Assembly (NCBI GenBank): GCA_050084985.1
Contig: JBITNC010000001.1
Location: forward strand, 166,160,001 to 166,224,000
Direction: 5' to 3'
DNA from: Nageia nagi
Lineage: Eukaryota; Pinophyta
DNA: 64,000 nucleotides
Shown here: piece by piece, positions 11,601 through 23,593 of the stretch
Layout: every line of letters starts with the position of its first letter
Position numbering within the stretch: the first letter of the stretch is position 1
Program-made: the position numbers and the translations under genes
The notes under the pieces: generated by a model
Databases searched by the model: none
What the model was told of the DNA's origin: nothing
Seen by the model: the letters and a program-made list of their open reading frames with translations, nothing else

Positions 11601-12554
11601 ACCCAAACGAACTTGTCCAAAATCTCCTTGAACATAGTCATGAAAATATTTCTTATCAGGTGTGGCATGGAATGAAGCCCCTGAATCTACCACCCAGGAA
11701 TCATTAATATTTTCGAAAGAAATAATCAAAGCATCTTGTAAGACCTCACCTGTCACATTTGCTTCATGATTGTTTTCTTGCTGTGCATCTCCTTCTTTTC
11801 CCTTCCGAGATCTACAGTCTCTCTTTAGGTGTCCTTTCTTTCCACAATTCCAGCACTCTAACCCCGATCTGGACTTGGATATGCCTTTCTTTGATTTACT
11901 ACGATATCCTGAGATCTTTCCTTTTTCACTTTTTCTTCCCCTAGAATCTACACTTAAAGCATTTCCCGATGTCTCACCGGAGCTTTTCCGTCGCATTTCC
12001 TCGCTAAGGATAGCACCGACAACATCATCAAACTTTAAAGTACTAGATCCAGACACAGAGTTACTAATGGCCATTACTAAACCATTCCAACTTTCTGGTA
12101 ATGAGCATAAGAATAACAGAGCTCTAACTTCATCATCAAAGTCTACCTTTACAGAACATAACTGACTTGTAACAGTATTAAAATCATTTAAATGATCTGC
12201 AATAGATCCACCTTCTGACATCTTCATATTAAATAACTGTTTCATAAGAAATACCTTGTTTGAGGCTGAGGGTTTTTCATATAGTTTTGACAACACCTGA
12301 AATAAACCCTCTGTTGTTGTTTCCTTCGAAATGTTGAAGGCAACTGATGCAGTGAGGCTCAACTGTATTGCTCTGAGTGCCTTTCTATCGAGAAGGTTCC
12401 ACTCTTCATCTGTCATATTCGTCGGCTTATTTGTTTTTCCGCTCAATGGTAGGTATAGATCTTTTTGATACAAATAATCTTCCATCTGCATCTTCCATAG
12501 CGAGAAATTTTGGCCATTAAATTTCTCAACCCTAAACTTACCATCTTCCGCCAT
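8667..12554 (-). pseudogene. C1 gag-pol polyprotein, two in-frame stops
   Basis: Single minus-strand frame of about 1,295 codons, the usual length for TNT1-type copia polyproteins. The first ATG is at 12554 (MAEDGK); a GTG at 12563 is upstream but not needed. Order: gag (UBN2-type), zinc knuckle [14 protein letters not shown] (11814-11855), protease VVDSGASFH (11676-11687), integrase with LWHHRLGH and CENC, then D, D and E in VHTDVWGP, LRSDNGGEY and PQENGVSER, RT with YVDDM (9618-9629), and copia RNase H with STTEAEYVA and HSRTKHI. Stops are TAG at 11550-11552, between protease and integrase, and TAA at 10422-10424, between integrase and RT. The frame is otherwise continuous, so inactivation is recent. 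The TAG aligns with a leucine in C2. Confidence 0.96.
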
Positions 12555-12614
12555 TGCTCCCACTCGAACGAGGAATCCTTCTTTCCTGCGAGTTTATCAG
12601 CCAAATAGACCTTC

Positions 12615-12627
12615 GGATCTGATACCA
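12615..12627 (-). other. C1 primer-binding site
   Basis: Minus strand TGGTATCAGATCC lies two bases inside the 5' LTR. The first ten bases match the primer site for initiator-methionine tRNA; C2 carries the full TGGTATCAGAGC. Confidence 0.85.
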
Positions 12628-12629
12628 GT

Positions 12630-13106
12630 TGTTAGGAAATTATAATTATTTGAAGCAATGGAGCACATAAAATATAGTAGAAAATATAAACCCAAAAATG
12701 CATAAATAAGAGAGACACAGATATACGTGGTTCACCCAGTTTGGGCTACATCCACACCAACAGCCAGTCCTTCCTTTCTATTATCCAGCAAAGTGAAGAA
12801 ATACAACCTACAGCAGATCCGCTGTAATATCCTCTATTTTCTCTCACAGTCTCACGTCTCTGTTTCTCACTCACCAAATCACGTCTGTTACAATGCCCTC
12901 ATACAAAGAGAGGGGTTTTTATCTAGGGAAAAAAAGCCCTAAACCAAACATAAGTTCAACTGTCAGATTATTTACCTAATGAACGGCTCAGATTGACTAG
13001 AAATTACTTTACTTTTACAAGGTAATTTTTCAAACGTTTTTAGCTTCCTGGGATATACATCCGGCTAAAATAAACAACTCTGAACAATCATGCTCCACAC
13101 ACAACA
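12630..13106 (-). repeat. C1 5' LTR
   Basis: 477 bp partner of the LTR at 8096-8570, with matching TG...CA ends. Being on the right it is the 5' LTR of this minus-strand element and would hold the promoter. Confidence 0.97.
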
Positions 13107-13111
13107 TAGAT

Positions 13112-14230
13112 AAGCTTCAACTTTTTGGAAGGTCCATCTAATCAATCTTTACTAAGATGTAACCATACCTAATCACCCACTTAGAACTTATGATCAATCT
13201 AATATTTGTCATGTCTCATTTTATACTTAAATTGACTCACTTTGAGTTTCTCCTATACCTTGAGATGGAAAAGTATGATCTTTTTGATGAACTTCTTAGC
13301 CTATTTATCATCCTTCTCTAAGGTTGTATCAAAGTCATGAGTCTACCCAAAAACATAGTCAAATGGTGAAAATGGAAGGTATCCATAGTATATTTCAAAT
13401 GGAGTCTTACTAGTGGAGGCATGGATCACTCTATTATAAGAGTGTTGAATATAGGCTAAGTGATCATCCCAAGACTTTAGATATTTACTACAATATCCCC
13501 TAAGCAAGGTAATAATAGTCTAGTTAATTATTTTAATTTTCTATCAACTTGAAGGTGAAAAGTTATGCTCCTTTTTAACTTTGTATATATATATATATAT
13601 ATTATCCAATAAGGTCATCCAAAACTTTCCTAAGAACCAACTATTTATATCTAACATAATGGAACTAGATAACCCAAAATGTACCCAAAAATGAGAGAAA
13701 AATAGGTCTATTGTAACTTGTTCTATGATAGTCTTCTTATAGGGAATGAGAAAATACATCTTACTGAACCTATTAATAATTACAAATATTTAATCATGTC
13801 ACCTCTTAATTAGAGGTAAACCACCCACAAATTCCATGGATATTCTCTCCCAAGGTATGATAAGAACTAGAAAAGGGTGATACAAGCCCAACTTCTTGAT
13901 GTATTTGTAACTTTTTCTTTCATCCAAGGCTAGTATAAGTATATTTGAAAATTGGCCACTATCTTTCCTACTCCAAAATGTTCAAAGATATGAGAATTAT
14001 GTGCTCCCCAAATGAGCTGCATCCTTTTCCCATTATGAAAACATAATACATTCCCCTTATACAACAACTTGTTCTTCATAAAATAGTTAGTCTCATCACT
14101 ACACCTAGTATCATGAATCAACTTAGAATACGCATCTTTAAAGTTTGGGATAGTTAAGGATTGTTCCTTATACAATTCTTGTACAAAAGGATAAAGTTTT
14201 AAAATATTACTCAAACTTGAAATGGATGCT
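13112..14230 (-). pseudogene. G1 integrase, main part
   Basis: Minus-strand gypsy integrase read in several frames. The H2C2 zinc-finger region is at 13930-14130 (LLYKGNVLCFHNGKRMQL, then HNSHIFEHFGVGK). The core includes FLIPYKKTIIEQVTIDLFF and FWVHFGLSSSIMLDINSWF (13544-13759); the segment normally reading SDRDSRF is degraded. Then LGWDDHLAYIQHSYN and FEIYYGYLPFSPFDYVFG (13330-13480), ending at GPSKKLK before the C1 insertion. Frameshifts and stops are frequent. An (AT)n run occurs at about 13585-13603. Confidence 0.82.
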
Positions 14231-14720
14231 TGAATTGATTATCTTGATAATTATCACATATATGCATTCTTATTTATACTCTTCTTCTTTGATGAGGTGG
14301 TATTGTTGTAAGAAGTCAATCCACCTAAACTGCCTTTCCTACTATAACTTAGACTAAGTTTGTAGGTATTATAATTATTGGTGGTTAGTGTGGATGATGG
14401 TTTCTTTACCTTCCATATAATGCTTACACTTCTTTACAACATGTACTAGAGAAAACAATTCCTTATCATATACTAGCTAGTTTAACAACACTCCACTAAG
14501 CTTCTATGAATGATAACACATTGACTTCCTTCCTTGCATCATCATTGTTCCAATGGCATACTATCTTGCATCTATTTAAATATCATCTGGTTGCTATAGA
14601 TTGGAAAATACTAAGACTAGTGCATTAATATTCTCTCTCAATGTGTCAAATGCACTTTGCTATTTTCTTCCCCACTAAAATTTAACTCTCTTACCAACTA
14701 TATCATGTAGTGGGGCCTCC
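14231..14720 (-). pseudogene. G1 RNase H remnant
   Basis: Minus-strand reading gives ALVLVFSNL, MDARxYAIGTMMMQ, KLSGVLLN and VYDKELFSLVHVVKKCKHYM (x marks a stop), the standard gypsy RNase H series that follows the RT. Several stops. No archaeal-type second RNase H follows, so G1 is not of the Tat type. Confidence 0.75.
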
Positions 14721-15540
14721 ATAACTAAAAAGTTTGTAATAAATTTCTTGAGATATTGAGTTTCCCCCAAGAAGCTCCTAGTTTTGGTAATGTTTTATGG
14801 TCTTTTCCAATCCATAATGGCCTTTACCTTCTCAAGGTCAGTCCTCAACTACTTATCACCAACAAAATGGCCTAGATACACCAAACTACTCTTACCAAAC
14901 TCACACTTACTCATATTTAACAAAAGTTTATGATTATTTAGAATTTGTAGGGATTATTTTAGGTGTTCCTCCCAAGTTTTACTAAATATTATGATGTCAT
15001 ATAAATATACAATGAAAACTATATCTGGGAAATATCAAAGTGTTTCATTCATGACTCTCATGAAGGTGGTCAAAGTAATGTATAACCCAATGAAAACACA
15101 AGCCACTCAAACAAACCTTCTCTTATATAGAAAGATTTCTTCCACATGCATTCTTTATAGATTTGAAGTTGGTGATATCCACTCTTCATATCTAACTTTG
15201 TGAAGAATCTACCCTCTCTCAACTAGTCTAAGAGATCATTAATGATTGGAAACAAGTATTAGTTTTTGATGGTGATTTTGTTCATTACTTGGTATTTGAT
15301 ACACATCCTCCAAGATAGATCCTTATTTGGAATTAAGATTACCAATGAACCATAATATGAAGTACTTGTTTTGATCATTGCTTGATCAAGTAGTTAACAA
15401 ATATGCCTCTTACCTCCTTCTCCATATTGGACTATTTATACATTCCAATTTTTGAAAGAGTAGCATTTGGCATCAATTGGATCTCATGTTGGATGGGTCT
15501 ATTTGGTGGTAGTATTTGAATTTTGAAATAACTCACTATA
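14721..15540 (-). pseudogene. G1 reverse transcriptase remnant
   Basis: Recognised from LPPNRPIQHEIQLMPNATLS at the start (about 15440-15530), the catalytic region VYLYDIIIFSKTWEEHLK near 14960-15010, where the YVDD box reads YLYD, and NMSKCEFGKSSLVYLGHFVG (about 14850-14920). Multiple frameshifts and stops. The role was cDNA synthesis. Confidence 0.82.
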
Positions 15541-15849
15541 TTATTCTAATAAGACTTGGATTTGCTAATATTTTTTGTTCAATATTATTGTTTCTCCTAA
15601 CACTAACTTAAATCCCCCGATTTCCTTGTGTTGGATCATTGTAATCAACATTTTGTACTAGTACTAATAAGTCTCTTGGCTTGGTTAGATGTTGCCACTC
15701 CATCTTGTTCCTAATTTTATGAGCATTAATTATATACTTCATTCCATATTTTATAATATGATACTAGTTTAACTTCATGTAGTAGATTCCATTTGGATCC
15801 CACAAATATGGTTTACCAAAAATAACACCATAGATATCAAAAGGGACCA

Positions 15850-16905
15850 CATCCATTACTACTTCATAAATGAAGTTTCTATTAATAGAAAAGGTCAGTT
15901 TACACCATTTTTGTAACCTGAATTCTTGTCTCATTATTTAGCCATCCCAAGGGGTACAATTGAGGATGAGGAAACATCTCCAACTTCAACCTATTTACCC
16001 AAACTTCTGAGATGAGGTTGACTTGTGAGCCTAGGTCAAAGATAACATCAATTCAATGTTTCTTGGATTGAATCTTGATATGAAATAATTATATTTTATA
16101 ATGTTTATCACATGCACCATCTTGTATTTTGATTGTAGTATAAGTTATCACATTGTATACATATGAACTATCATTAACCATCTCACCTTTTGTAGTCATG
16201 GTTTCCTTCTTGGCCTTCCTTGTTGCTAATGATTTTTCTTTCTTCTTTAGATGAACATCCCAATAGTCATCAACAACATGACCACTATTATCATAATGAG
16301 AATAATTCTTACTAGGTTTTGTATAAGTAGTAGTCTTATTCTCTTGTTATTTTCCTTTTTCTCTATCTTGGGTTTTACATTTCTCTTATTGTCCACTATG
16401 ACTTGCATCCTTGAAATTCAGAAATTAATTCCTTTGCTTCCTATATTCCTCTAAGTATTATGCTTATGCACAAAATCTATTAAGGTCAATAGGATCAAAT
16501 AATATTATGATTTTATACAAATGAGAATGTAAAACTCCAACATATTTCATTATCAGACCATAATCCTTAAGATAAATACCCAATTCAATGGCTTATTTTC
16601 AAAATTATATAGTATACTCTTGAATGGTTTGGCCTCTTTGTTGTCTTAGGAATTACCACTTCATCATTTTTTTCTTGTGGTATCCTAAGGAATAGAATTA
16701 TTCCTTCAATAACATCTTGAATTCTTCCTATGATGTAATAAGTGGTTGGTTCTCATGCCTTAGGGAATTGTTATAGGCTTCCCACCACATCAATACATGT
16801 CCACATAAATTTAGTCTTGCAAATGAGATCTTCACCAAACAAATTCTATACTTGGAAGTACACTTCTAATTGCTTTAACCATTTATTCAACTTGTTTGCA
16901 TCTAC
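15850..16905 (-). pseudogene. G1 gag C-terminal part and protease remnant
   Basis: From the right: gag core starting VDANKLNKWLKQLEVYF (16860-16905) and continuing with a QQRGQTIQEYT-like stretch near 16620; a degraded zinc knuckle (YSHYDNSGHVVDDYW, cysteines lost) near 16270-16320; and a retropepsin-like domain near 15950-16060, VIFDLGSQVNLISEVWVNRL, where the D-S/T-G active site reads DLG. The N-terminal gag piece is at 27955-28307, beyond the G2 insertion. Confidence 0.75.
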
Positions 16906-16910
16906 CTCTT

Positions 16911-18278
16911 TGTGATGATCCCAAACCAATGGATCATGCTCCAACATTCCCTAGGGGAGGGATGTTTTTCCAAAAGCTCTGGATTTGGCCAATAAAAATC
17001 AAAATGGAAAAAATACTTATTGTCTAGTAGTAGAAGATGAAATTATGAAAATAAACCAGAAATTACACTAGAAACCCAACATTAAAATTCAAAAAGGAAA
17101 GAAGGAATTTAACTATGAAAACTACACTCTAGATCTAACATCTAAGCATATGAGATAAATTAAGAAATATAGGAAAATTAGAGTAATTTTATGGAGATAT
17201 GAAATGCAGAGGCACATTTACAATATTTTTGACCTAAGGAGCTTACACTAAGGTTTCCTTCAATAGGGTTAATTTAGATGGCTCTTAGGCCTTACCAATT
17301 ACAGCTACAGCAAGGCCCAACCAAGGGCTTCCGTACTACCTATGTAATGTAATTGATAGTGATCCTCTCCTCAATGACTAGAGTAAGCTCAAGGATAGCC
17401 TTATATCATCTCAAGACCTCAAATGCAAATTGGTTCACAAGCGAAGAAGATAGAGTTCTCAAACTCAATTTGATAAAGGGAGTTTTAATCATCAATTTAG
17501 CATATCTCTTAATGACTAGGAGTCCTCCTTTTATAGGCATGGGTGATTATATTTTAATCTTGCATTGAGATGATATAACAATGGAGAGATATGATCCATG
17601 TGCTCATGTTGACAATTTCCAATATGGAGAGCCTTGGGATAAGTGAGATCACATTTAAGGGTCTAGAAATGCAATGTCCAAGTAGGGTGATGCAGGTGTA
17701 CCTTAGGATTAGTGCTATGGGTCTAAATACCCAAGAGGGGTGTTTTGAGGCCTTGAAATACCCAATCCTCCAATGTGGGTGTGAAGTTATACATAAATGT
17801 CCAACATCCAAGTGTGGGAGCTGTCTAATACGTCATGATGCTAAATTTCACTTTTATAGTACTAGATCCAAGCTTGTGTATTCTTGAGATGCCTTGAAGT
17901 TAGTGTAATAACTTAGGGGGATGATTTACTTCAAAGAGTAAAGTATTAATGATAAGAGGATTATCTAAATACTAATTTGTATTCATCAAGGCTAAAAATA
18001 CGTAACATCTTATTATTGGAGACTATAATTGCATTTGCAAATATAATTACCTTTCTAACATTCATACAACATTATTGGAATTTTAAGCACTCAACTAAAT
18101 ACAATAAATAAATAAAAAGGACCATTATTCCATAATTAGAGCATTTAACTAAGTCTCTAAGTGGAACTTACAATATTTGGCCAGAATTTACAATAATGGA
18201 AAAGAATCACACCTATGCTAATGTTCCCATTTATCTGAGGTGAAATGGGAAAAACACCATAAAAATGGGCTCAATAGA
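16911..18278 (-). repeat. G2 3' LTR
   Basis: About 1.37 kb, collinear with 26613-27949. Shared blocks include CTCCTTTTATA, GAGCCTTGGGATAAGTGAG and AAATAAATAAAAAG. In one hand-aligned stretch of about 135 bp roughly a fifth of positions differ, so it is far older than C1 or C2. The right end is worn: it reads TCAATAGA where the other copy has the ACATTACA terminus. The open frames in it are chance. Confidence 0.85.
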
Positions 18279-19042
18279 AGTTTTCCCTTCCCAAATTGCT
18301 TGTCCCTAAGCAATTTGGAACATCCATAGTTGTAGTAGAGTCTTCTTGATTCTCTTTTCTTTCATTATGGTTGATCCAAGAATCAACAAAATTTGACTTC
18401 TTCTTTTTGGTAGCTTTCATCCTTGTTTTTTTAAATTCTTCTAGCATTCTTATAAATTTCTCTTTGGATGTTATATACACATCTCTTCATTTGGTGATAA
18501 TATTGAGATGCTCCCAAGTTACCTCTTGCACATGTAGTCCCTTCTACTTAACATGCACTAAATTAATGACCCAATTCCTAAGTTATTTCTTATGTACATC
18601 TAGGGCTTTCTCAAGGATCCATGCTAAATTCCCTTTGCTATTGATTGTGGATAACTCTATTAGGGGTAAAATGCTCGATCCAAGTGAATTCCTCAGATAT
18701 AATTCATGGAATATATGGTTCATTCTAGTATTGGGAGGTAATCGAAGCTCATAGTGACCCCTTTCTATTGTATTCAATATTTTGAAGGATCCATAATGGT
18801 GTATTATATATTTTTCTTCCCTCCTTTGGTTCTTAGGATATATCATATATGATTTCTTGATAATGTATGCATGTTCTCCTATTTTAAATTCTTTTATCTT
18901 TACTAAGGGTGTTGAGTATTCTTATGAACTTTCTTGATAATTTTATGTTTGCTAGGGCATAGATAGATTTGTGCTTGCATTTTCTCCTTCATAGGCATCA
19001 CATGATGAGGTTTGATTTTTATCATATTTATAACCACTTATA
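18279..19042 (-). pseudogene. G2 integrase C-terminus and chromodomain remnant
   Basis: Minus-strand reading. KEFKIGEHAYIIKKSY (about 18850-18900) and HYGSFKILNTIERGHYELRL form the GPY/F module; then NSKGNLAWILEKALDVHKK, LRNWVINLVHVK, a stop, KGLHVQEVTWEHLNII is a chromodomain, where the usual tryptophan of VKWKG is a TAG stop. A lysine-rich tail (18271-18480, KATKKKKSNFVDS) leads to SNLGRENFY and a stop next to the 3' LTR. The chromodomain would tether integration to marked chromatin and defines the chromovirus lineage. Confidence 0.83.
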
Positions 19043-19577
19043 TGTTAGGATTTAATAAGTTTATATAAGCAAGAGCATCAGTAATTCTCTTACTCCTTAG
19101 CAAACGAAACAACATTCAAAACATACTACTAAAATCAAATAACCATGAACATCAATCACACAAAGAGAGACACAAGAGATAACGTGGTTCACCCAATGTA
19201 GGCTACATCCATGGAGAAGCTTTCAACCCTTTTGCATATCATTCTTCAAAGTCCTCCTAGCAGCATAACCTTGCTACAATCTTCACTTTGGAGTTACAAC
19301 AAAACCTCACTACAATCTCTCTCTCTCAACAATCACAATCTACTTCACAATTGCTGTCAAAACTATAATAATACATGCCTCAACTCAAGCCTCTTATTTA
19401 TAGGTACAAACTAACCCAACTTAAACCCAAGTTGGATCAGGAAGGTTGTTAGGTAACCCCTAACCCTTCTATAACTGATAACCAGGTGTCATGGCTTCTT
19501 GGCAACTAAAATTTGGTGTTAAACAGAAAGAAACTGCTCTCTGTTTTCTAACCGGTTGTAGTCTCCATTTTCTAACA
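19043..19577 (-). repeat. C2 3' LTR
   Basis: 535 bp, TGTTAGGATT...TCTAACA. Hand alignment to the 5' LTR gives ten substitutions and no indel, about 1.9%. On the minus strand it retains a TATAAATA box (19395-19402). Confidence 0.97.
19395..19402 (-). promoter_or_regulatory. TATA box in the C2 3' LTR
   Basis: Minus strand CTATAAATA, the plant TATA consensus, in the middle of the LTR. In the 5' LTR the same site reads TGTAAATA (23946-23953). So the copy that would drive the element is altered, whereas this one is intact and points leftward into flanking DNA. Confidence 0.6.
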
Positions 19578-19590
19578 ATCTCCCACTTGG
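19578..19590 (-). other. C2 polypurine tract
   Basis: Minus strand CCAAGTGGGAGAT adjoining the 3' LTR, identical to the tract of C1. Confidence 0.85.
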
Positions 19591-19637
19591 ATACTTCTTC
19601 CTCTGCAACAAGGGTCAAAAGCTTCTCATCTTGGCCT

Positions 19638-22600
19638 TTACTCCTTAAGACCAATCCAAGTTGAGCAAGAGCCCAACTTCTCCTTTGTAACAAATTTAGT
19701 GAACATGTCCGCAGGATTTTGAGACGTGTGAATCTTCCCCAAACTGACTGAACCATCCTCCAACGCTGTCCTGATGAAGTGGTACCTCAATTTGATATGC
19801 TTGGTTCTTGAATGGTAGGCTGAGTTCTTTGCAAGATGAATAGCACTCTGGCTATTGCTCCATAGCTTTGCATCCTCCTGCACCTTTCCCAGTTCCTCCA
19901 TCAATCTCTTCAACCAAATCAATTCTTTACTTGCCTCCGTGATCGCAACATACTCTGCCTCAGTAGTGGAGAGAGCCACAACCTGTTGGAGCTTTGAAAT
20001 CCAACTCACCGCTGTACCTCCAATGGTAAACACATATCCTGTAGTGCTTCTCCCACCATCTATATCACCTGCCATGTCAGAATCAACATAACCTTGCAAA
20101 CAAGAGTTAGATCCACCAAAACATAAAGAGTAATGAGAAGTACTCCTTAAATACCTAAGGATCCATTTAACTACTTCCCAATGCCCTTTTCCTGGATTAT
20201 TCATGAATCTACTAACCACTCCCACTGCTTGTGCTATATCTGGTCTAGTGCACACCATTGCATACATTAAACTCCCAACTGCCGAAGCATAGGGAACTTT
20301 AGTCATGTACTCCTTTTCCTTATCTGTCTTAGGAATTAAATGTTTGGTGAGTTTAAAATGCTTTGCCAATGGTGTAGTTACAGATTTTGCATTATTCATA
20401 TTGAACCTTTTAAGAACCTTATCAATATAATCTTCTTGACTTAGTCTAAGCAAGTGGTTTTGTTTATCTCTTGTTATTTTCATTCCAAGTATTTGTTTAG
20501 CTTCACCCAAATCCTTCATTTCAAAAGTATTAGCCAACTTTTCCTTAAGATCAACAATATCTTGCATACTAGATCCTGCTACCAACATATCATCCACATA
20601 TAAAAGCAAGATTACATAGTTGCCATTTGTTGTCTTCTTTACATACACACAATGATCAGATTGACATCTTACAAATTTATTTATTATCATGAAAGTGTCA
20701 AACTTATGATACCATTGCCTAGGTGCTTGCTTCAAACCGTACAAGCTCTTTTCCAATTTACATACATACCCTTCTTTACCTTTGACCTCAAAACCTTCGG
20801 GTTGATGCATATAAATATCCTCCTCCAAATCCCCATGAAGGAAAGCTGTCTTTACATCCAATTGTTCAAGAAACAAGTTTTCAGTAGCAACAAGACTCAA
20901 TATTGCTCTAATCGAGGTCATTTTAACAACTGGAGAAAAGATCTCATTATAATCTATACCTTTTTTCTGTTCAAAACCTTTTACCACAAGTCTTGCCTTG
21001 TACCTTTGTCGCCCATCTACCTCTTCCTTTATCCTGTACACCCATTTGTTAGTAAGTGCCTTCTTACCCTCTGGAAGTTCAACCAAACTCCAAGTTTGAT
21101 TCTTAAGTAAGGAGTCCATCTCCTCCTTCATAGCATGCTCCCACTTAATCTGTGTATCACCCTGCATAGCTTCATCAAAACATTCAGGTTCACCACCATC
21201 AGTATAAAGAATATGATAAAGAGAAGGAGAGTATCGTTTAGGAGGATTTCTAGTCCTTGAGGACCTTCTAAGTGACAAAGTTTGAGGTGTTTGTGGTGGA
21301 GGTGCTTGAACATTATTATTATCAGGACCCTTATATTGATCAACATCTTCTAGAGATACAAACTTGGGTTCCTCAACATTTTGTAATCTATCTTTATACA
21401 TGCTTTTCTCATTGAATACAACATCTCTACTTCTAATGATTTTATGGTTATCAACATCCCATAACCTATATCCCAAATCATTAACACCATATCCAACAAA
21501 ATAGCATTTTTGTGATTTTGCATCAAGTTTCTTTCTATCCTCTTTATCAACATGTGCAAAAGCCTCACAACTAAAGACTCTCAAGAATGAGTAATTCACC
21601 TTTTTACCTGTCCACATCTCCTCTGGAATGCCTCCATCTAAAGCCATAGATGGACCCCTATTAATCAAGTAAACAGCAGTGTCAATAGCATCAGCCCAAA
21701 GATTCAAAGGAAACCCAGCATGTATCCTCATACTTCTAGCCCTTTCTAAGATAGTCCTATTCATTCTTTCTGCAACCCCATTTTCCTGTGGAGTTCTAGG
21801 GACCACCTTAATCCTTCTAATGCCATTGTGTGAACAAAATGAATCAAACTCATTATTGCAAAATTCCCCACCATTATCGGACTTAAGACATTTCAACTTA
21901 GAATTAGTTTCATTCTCAACCAATGCCTTCCACCTCTTAAATGTTTCAAACACATCAGATTTCTTTTTAATACAGTATACCCATGTCTTTCTAGTACAAT
22001 CATCAATAAAAGTGACAAAATAAGATGAGCCTCCAAGTGAGCAAACCTTGCAGGACCCCACACATCTGTATGAACAAGCTCTAATTTGTGACTCTTCTTT
22101 TCTTTGCCAACTTTAAGAAAATTAACCCTTTTTTGTTTTCCATACACACAATCTTCACAAAATCCTAAATCAACTTCTTTAAGATTAGGGAGTGAACCAT
22201 TAGAGTGTAACATTTTCATACCTTTCTCACTCATATGTCCAAGTCTATTATGCCATAGTGATGTATCATTGCCTATTGAAACAAGATTCAATGAATAATC
22301 AAAGACATTTGTGAGCAAATAAAGAGACCCCACCAAATTTCCCTTTGCAAATACCATTGAACCTTTAGTTACTTTCCAACTAGCATCCCCGAATGTCATC
22401 ACATAGCCCTCCTTATCCAATTTACTTGTCGATATAAGATTTCTTTTAAGATCCGGAATGTGTCTAGCTTCATTAAGAGTCCATTGTGTTCCATTAGGTA
22501 ATTTCATTGTTATATTGCCAATACCAACAATCTTGCATGGGTGTTCATTACCTAATAATACTTGACCAAAGTCACCATGTGTGTAATTTGAAAAATAGTT

Positions 22601-23515
22601 CTTATGTGGAGTAGCATGATATGAAGCACCCGAATCAAGAACCCAATAATCATCATTCTTTTCATTAGACATGATTAAAGCATCTTGAATTAATTCACCA
22701 ACAATATTTGCCTCTTGGTTACTTGTGCTTTCATTATTATAATTACTACTTTCACTTTCTTTTCCTTTTCTATTCCAACAATCCCTTTTAATGTGACCCT
22801 TTTTACCACAATGCCAACATTCCAATTTAGTTTTACCTTTTGATTTTGACCTTCCTTGCGATTTGCTTCTTGACTTGCTTCTCCTTCTTTCCTTTGATCT
22901 TCCTCTTGCCTCTACTGTGAGAGCAGCATTGGAGCATTCTCCCGTGGACTTTCTCCTCATGTCCTCACTAAGAATTGTTCCAACAACTTCATCAAAGACC
23001 AATTTTGCATTAGAAGAAGAATTACTAACAGCCATAACAAAGCTATTCCAACTATCTGGAAGTGAACATAGAATTAACAAAGCTCTTACTTCATCTTCAA
23101 ATTCTATTTTTACTGAAGTTAATTGATTTGTGACTGTGTTAAATTCATTAACATGGTCTTGAACTAAACTACCTTCATTCATCTTCATGTTAAACAATTT
23201 CTTCATTAAGTATGCTTTGTTTGAAGCAGATGGTTTTTCATACATTTTAGCAAGCTTATCCATTACACCTTTAGTAATTTTTTCATTGGAAATATTGAAA
23301 GCTACACTAGAACTTAAACAAAGTCTTACAGCTCCCAAAGCCTTTCTATCCAACAAGTTCCATTCTTCATCACTCATAGAAGTGGGTTTCTTACTTTTAT
23401 CTTCTAGAGGTTGATAGAGATCCTTTTGGTAGAGGTAGTCTTCCATTTGCATTTTCCAAAACTGAAAACCTTGCCCATTAAATCTTTCCACCTTCAGCCT
23501 CCCTTCTTCTGCCAT
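19638..23515 (-). pseudogene. C2 gag-pol polyprotein with one frameshift
   Basis: First ATG at 23515 (MAEEGRLKV); upstream in-frame codons to 23560 are probably leader. Part 1 (to about 22050) holds gag, zinc knuckle CWHCGKKGHIKRDC, protease VLDSGASYH and the start of integrase (LWHNRLGHMS, CEDC, VHTDVWGPA). A one-base loss near 22045-22050 shifts the frame; part 2 runs from there to the TAA at 19638-19640 without a stop. Part 2 holds the rest of integrase (LKSDNGGEF, PQENGVAERMN; all catalytic residues present), RT with YVDDM, and RNase H with STTEAEYVA, NSQSAIHLAKN (usual D is N) and HSRTKHI. The total of about 1,290 codons is normal for TNT1-type elements. Only the frameshift clearly disables it. 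Confidence 0.96.
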
Positions 23516-23579
23516 AGTGCTCTTCCTGGTTTCTAATCTACACACAAAATTCACCAACAAAATCCCAACACAACAACAA

Positions 23580-23591
23580 GCTCTGATACCA
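23580..23591 (-). other. C2 primer-binding site
   Basis: Minus strand TGGTATCAGAGC, two bases inside the 5' LTR: an exact initiator-methionine tRNA primer site. Confidence 0.93.
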
Positions 23592-23593
23592 CT

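Larger units (their letters stand above)
8096..13106 (-). mobile_element. C1: nearly intact Ty1/copia element (TNT1/Tork type)
   Basis: Complete minus-strand copia element of 5.0 kb. LTRs are 8096-8570 and 12630-13106, both TG...CA, flanked by a perfect 5-bp target duplication TAGAT (8091-8095 and 13107-13111). The primer-binding site (12617-12627, TGGTATCAGAT on the minus strand) matches initiator-methionine tRNA, and a purine tract (AAGTGGGAGAT) adjoins the 3' LTR. One long reading frame covers the interior and has only two premature stops. It interrupts the integrase of G1. Confidence 0.97.

Noticed and set aside
12555-12563. GTG at 12563 and upstream codons at 23516-23560 as starts of the copia polyproteins
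   Set aside because: Both proteins share an MAE-G start at 12554 and 23515, which are ordinary ATG codons; plant genes do not use GTG starts routinely.
17554-17887. Open frames on both strands at 17.5-17.9 kb
   Set aside because: They lie inside the G2 LTR, which is non-coding, and are not kept in the partner LTR.
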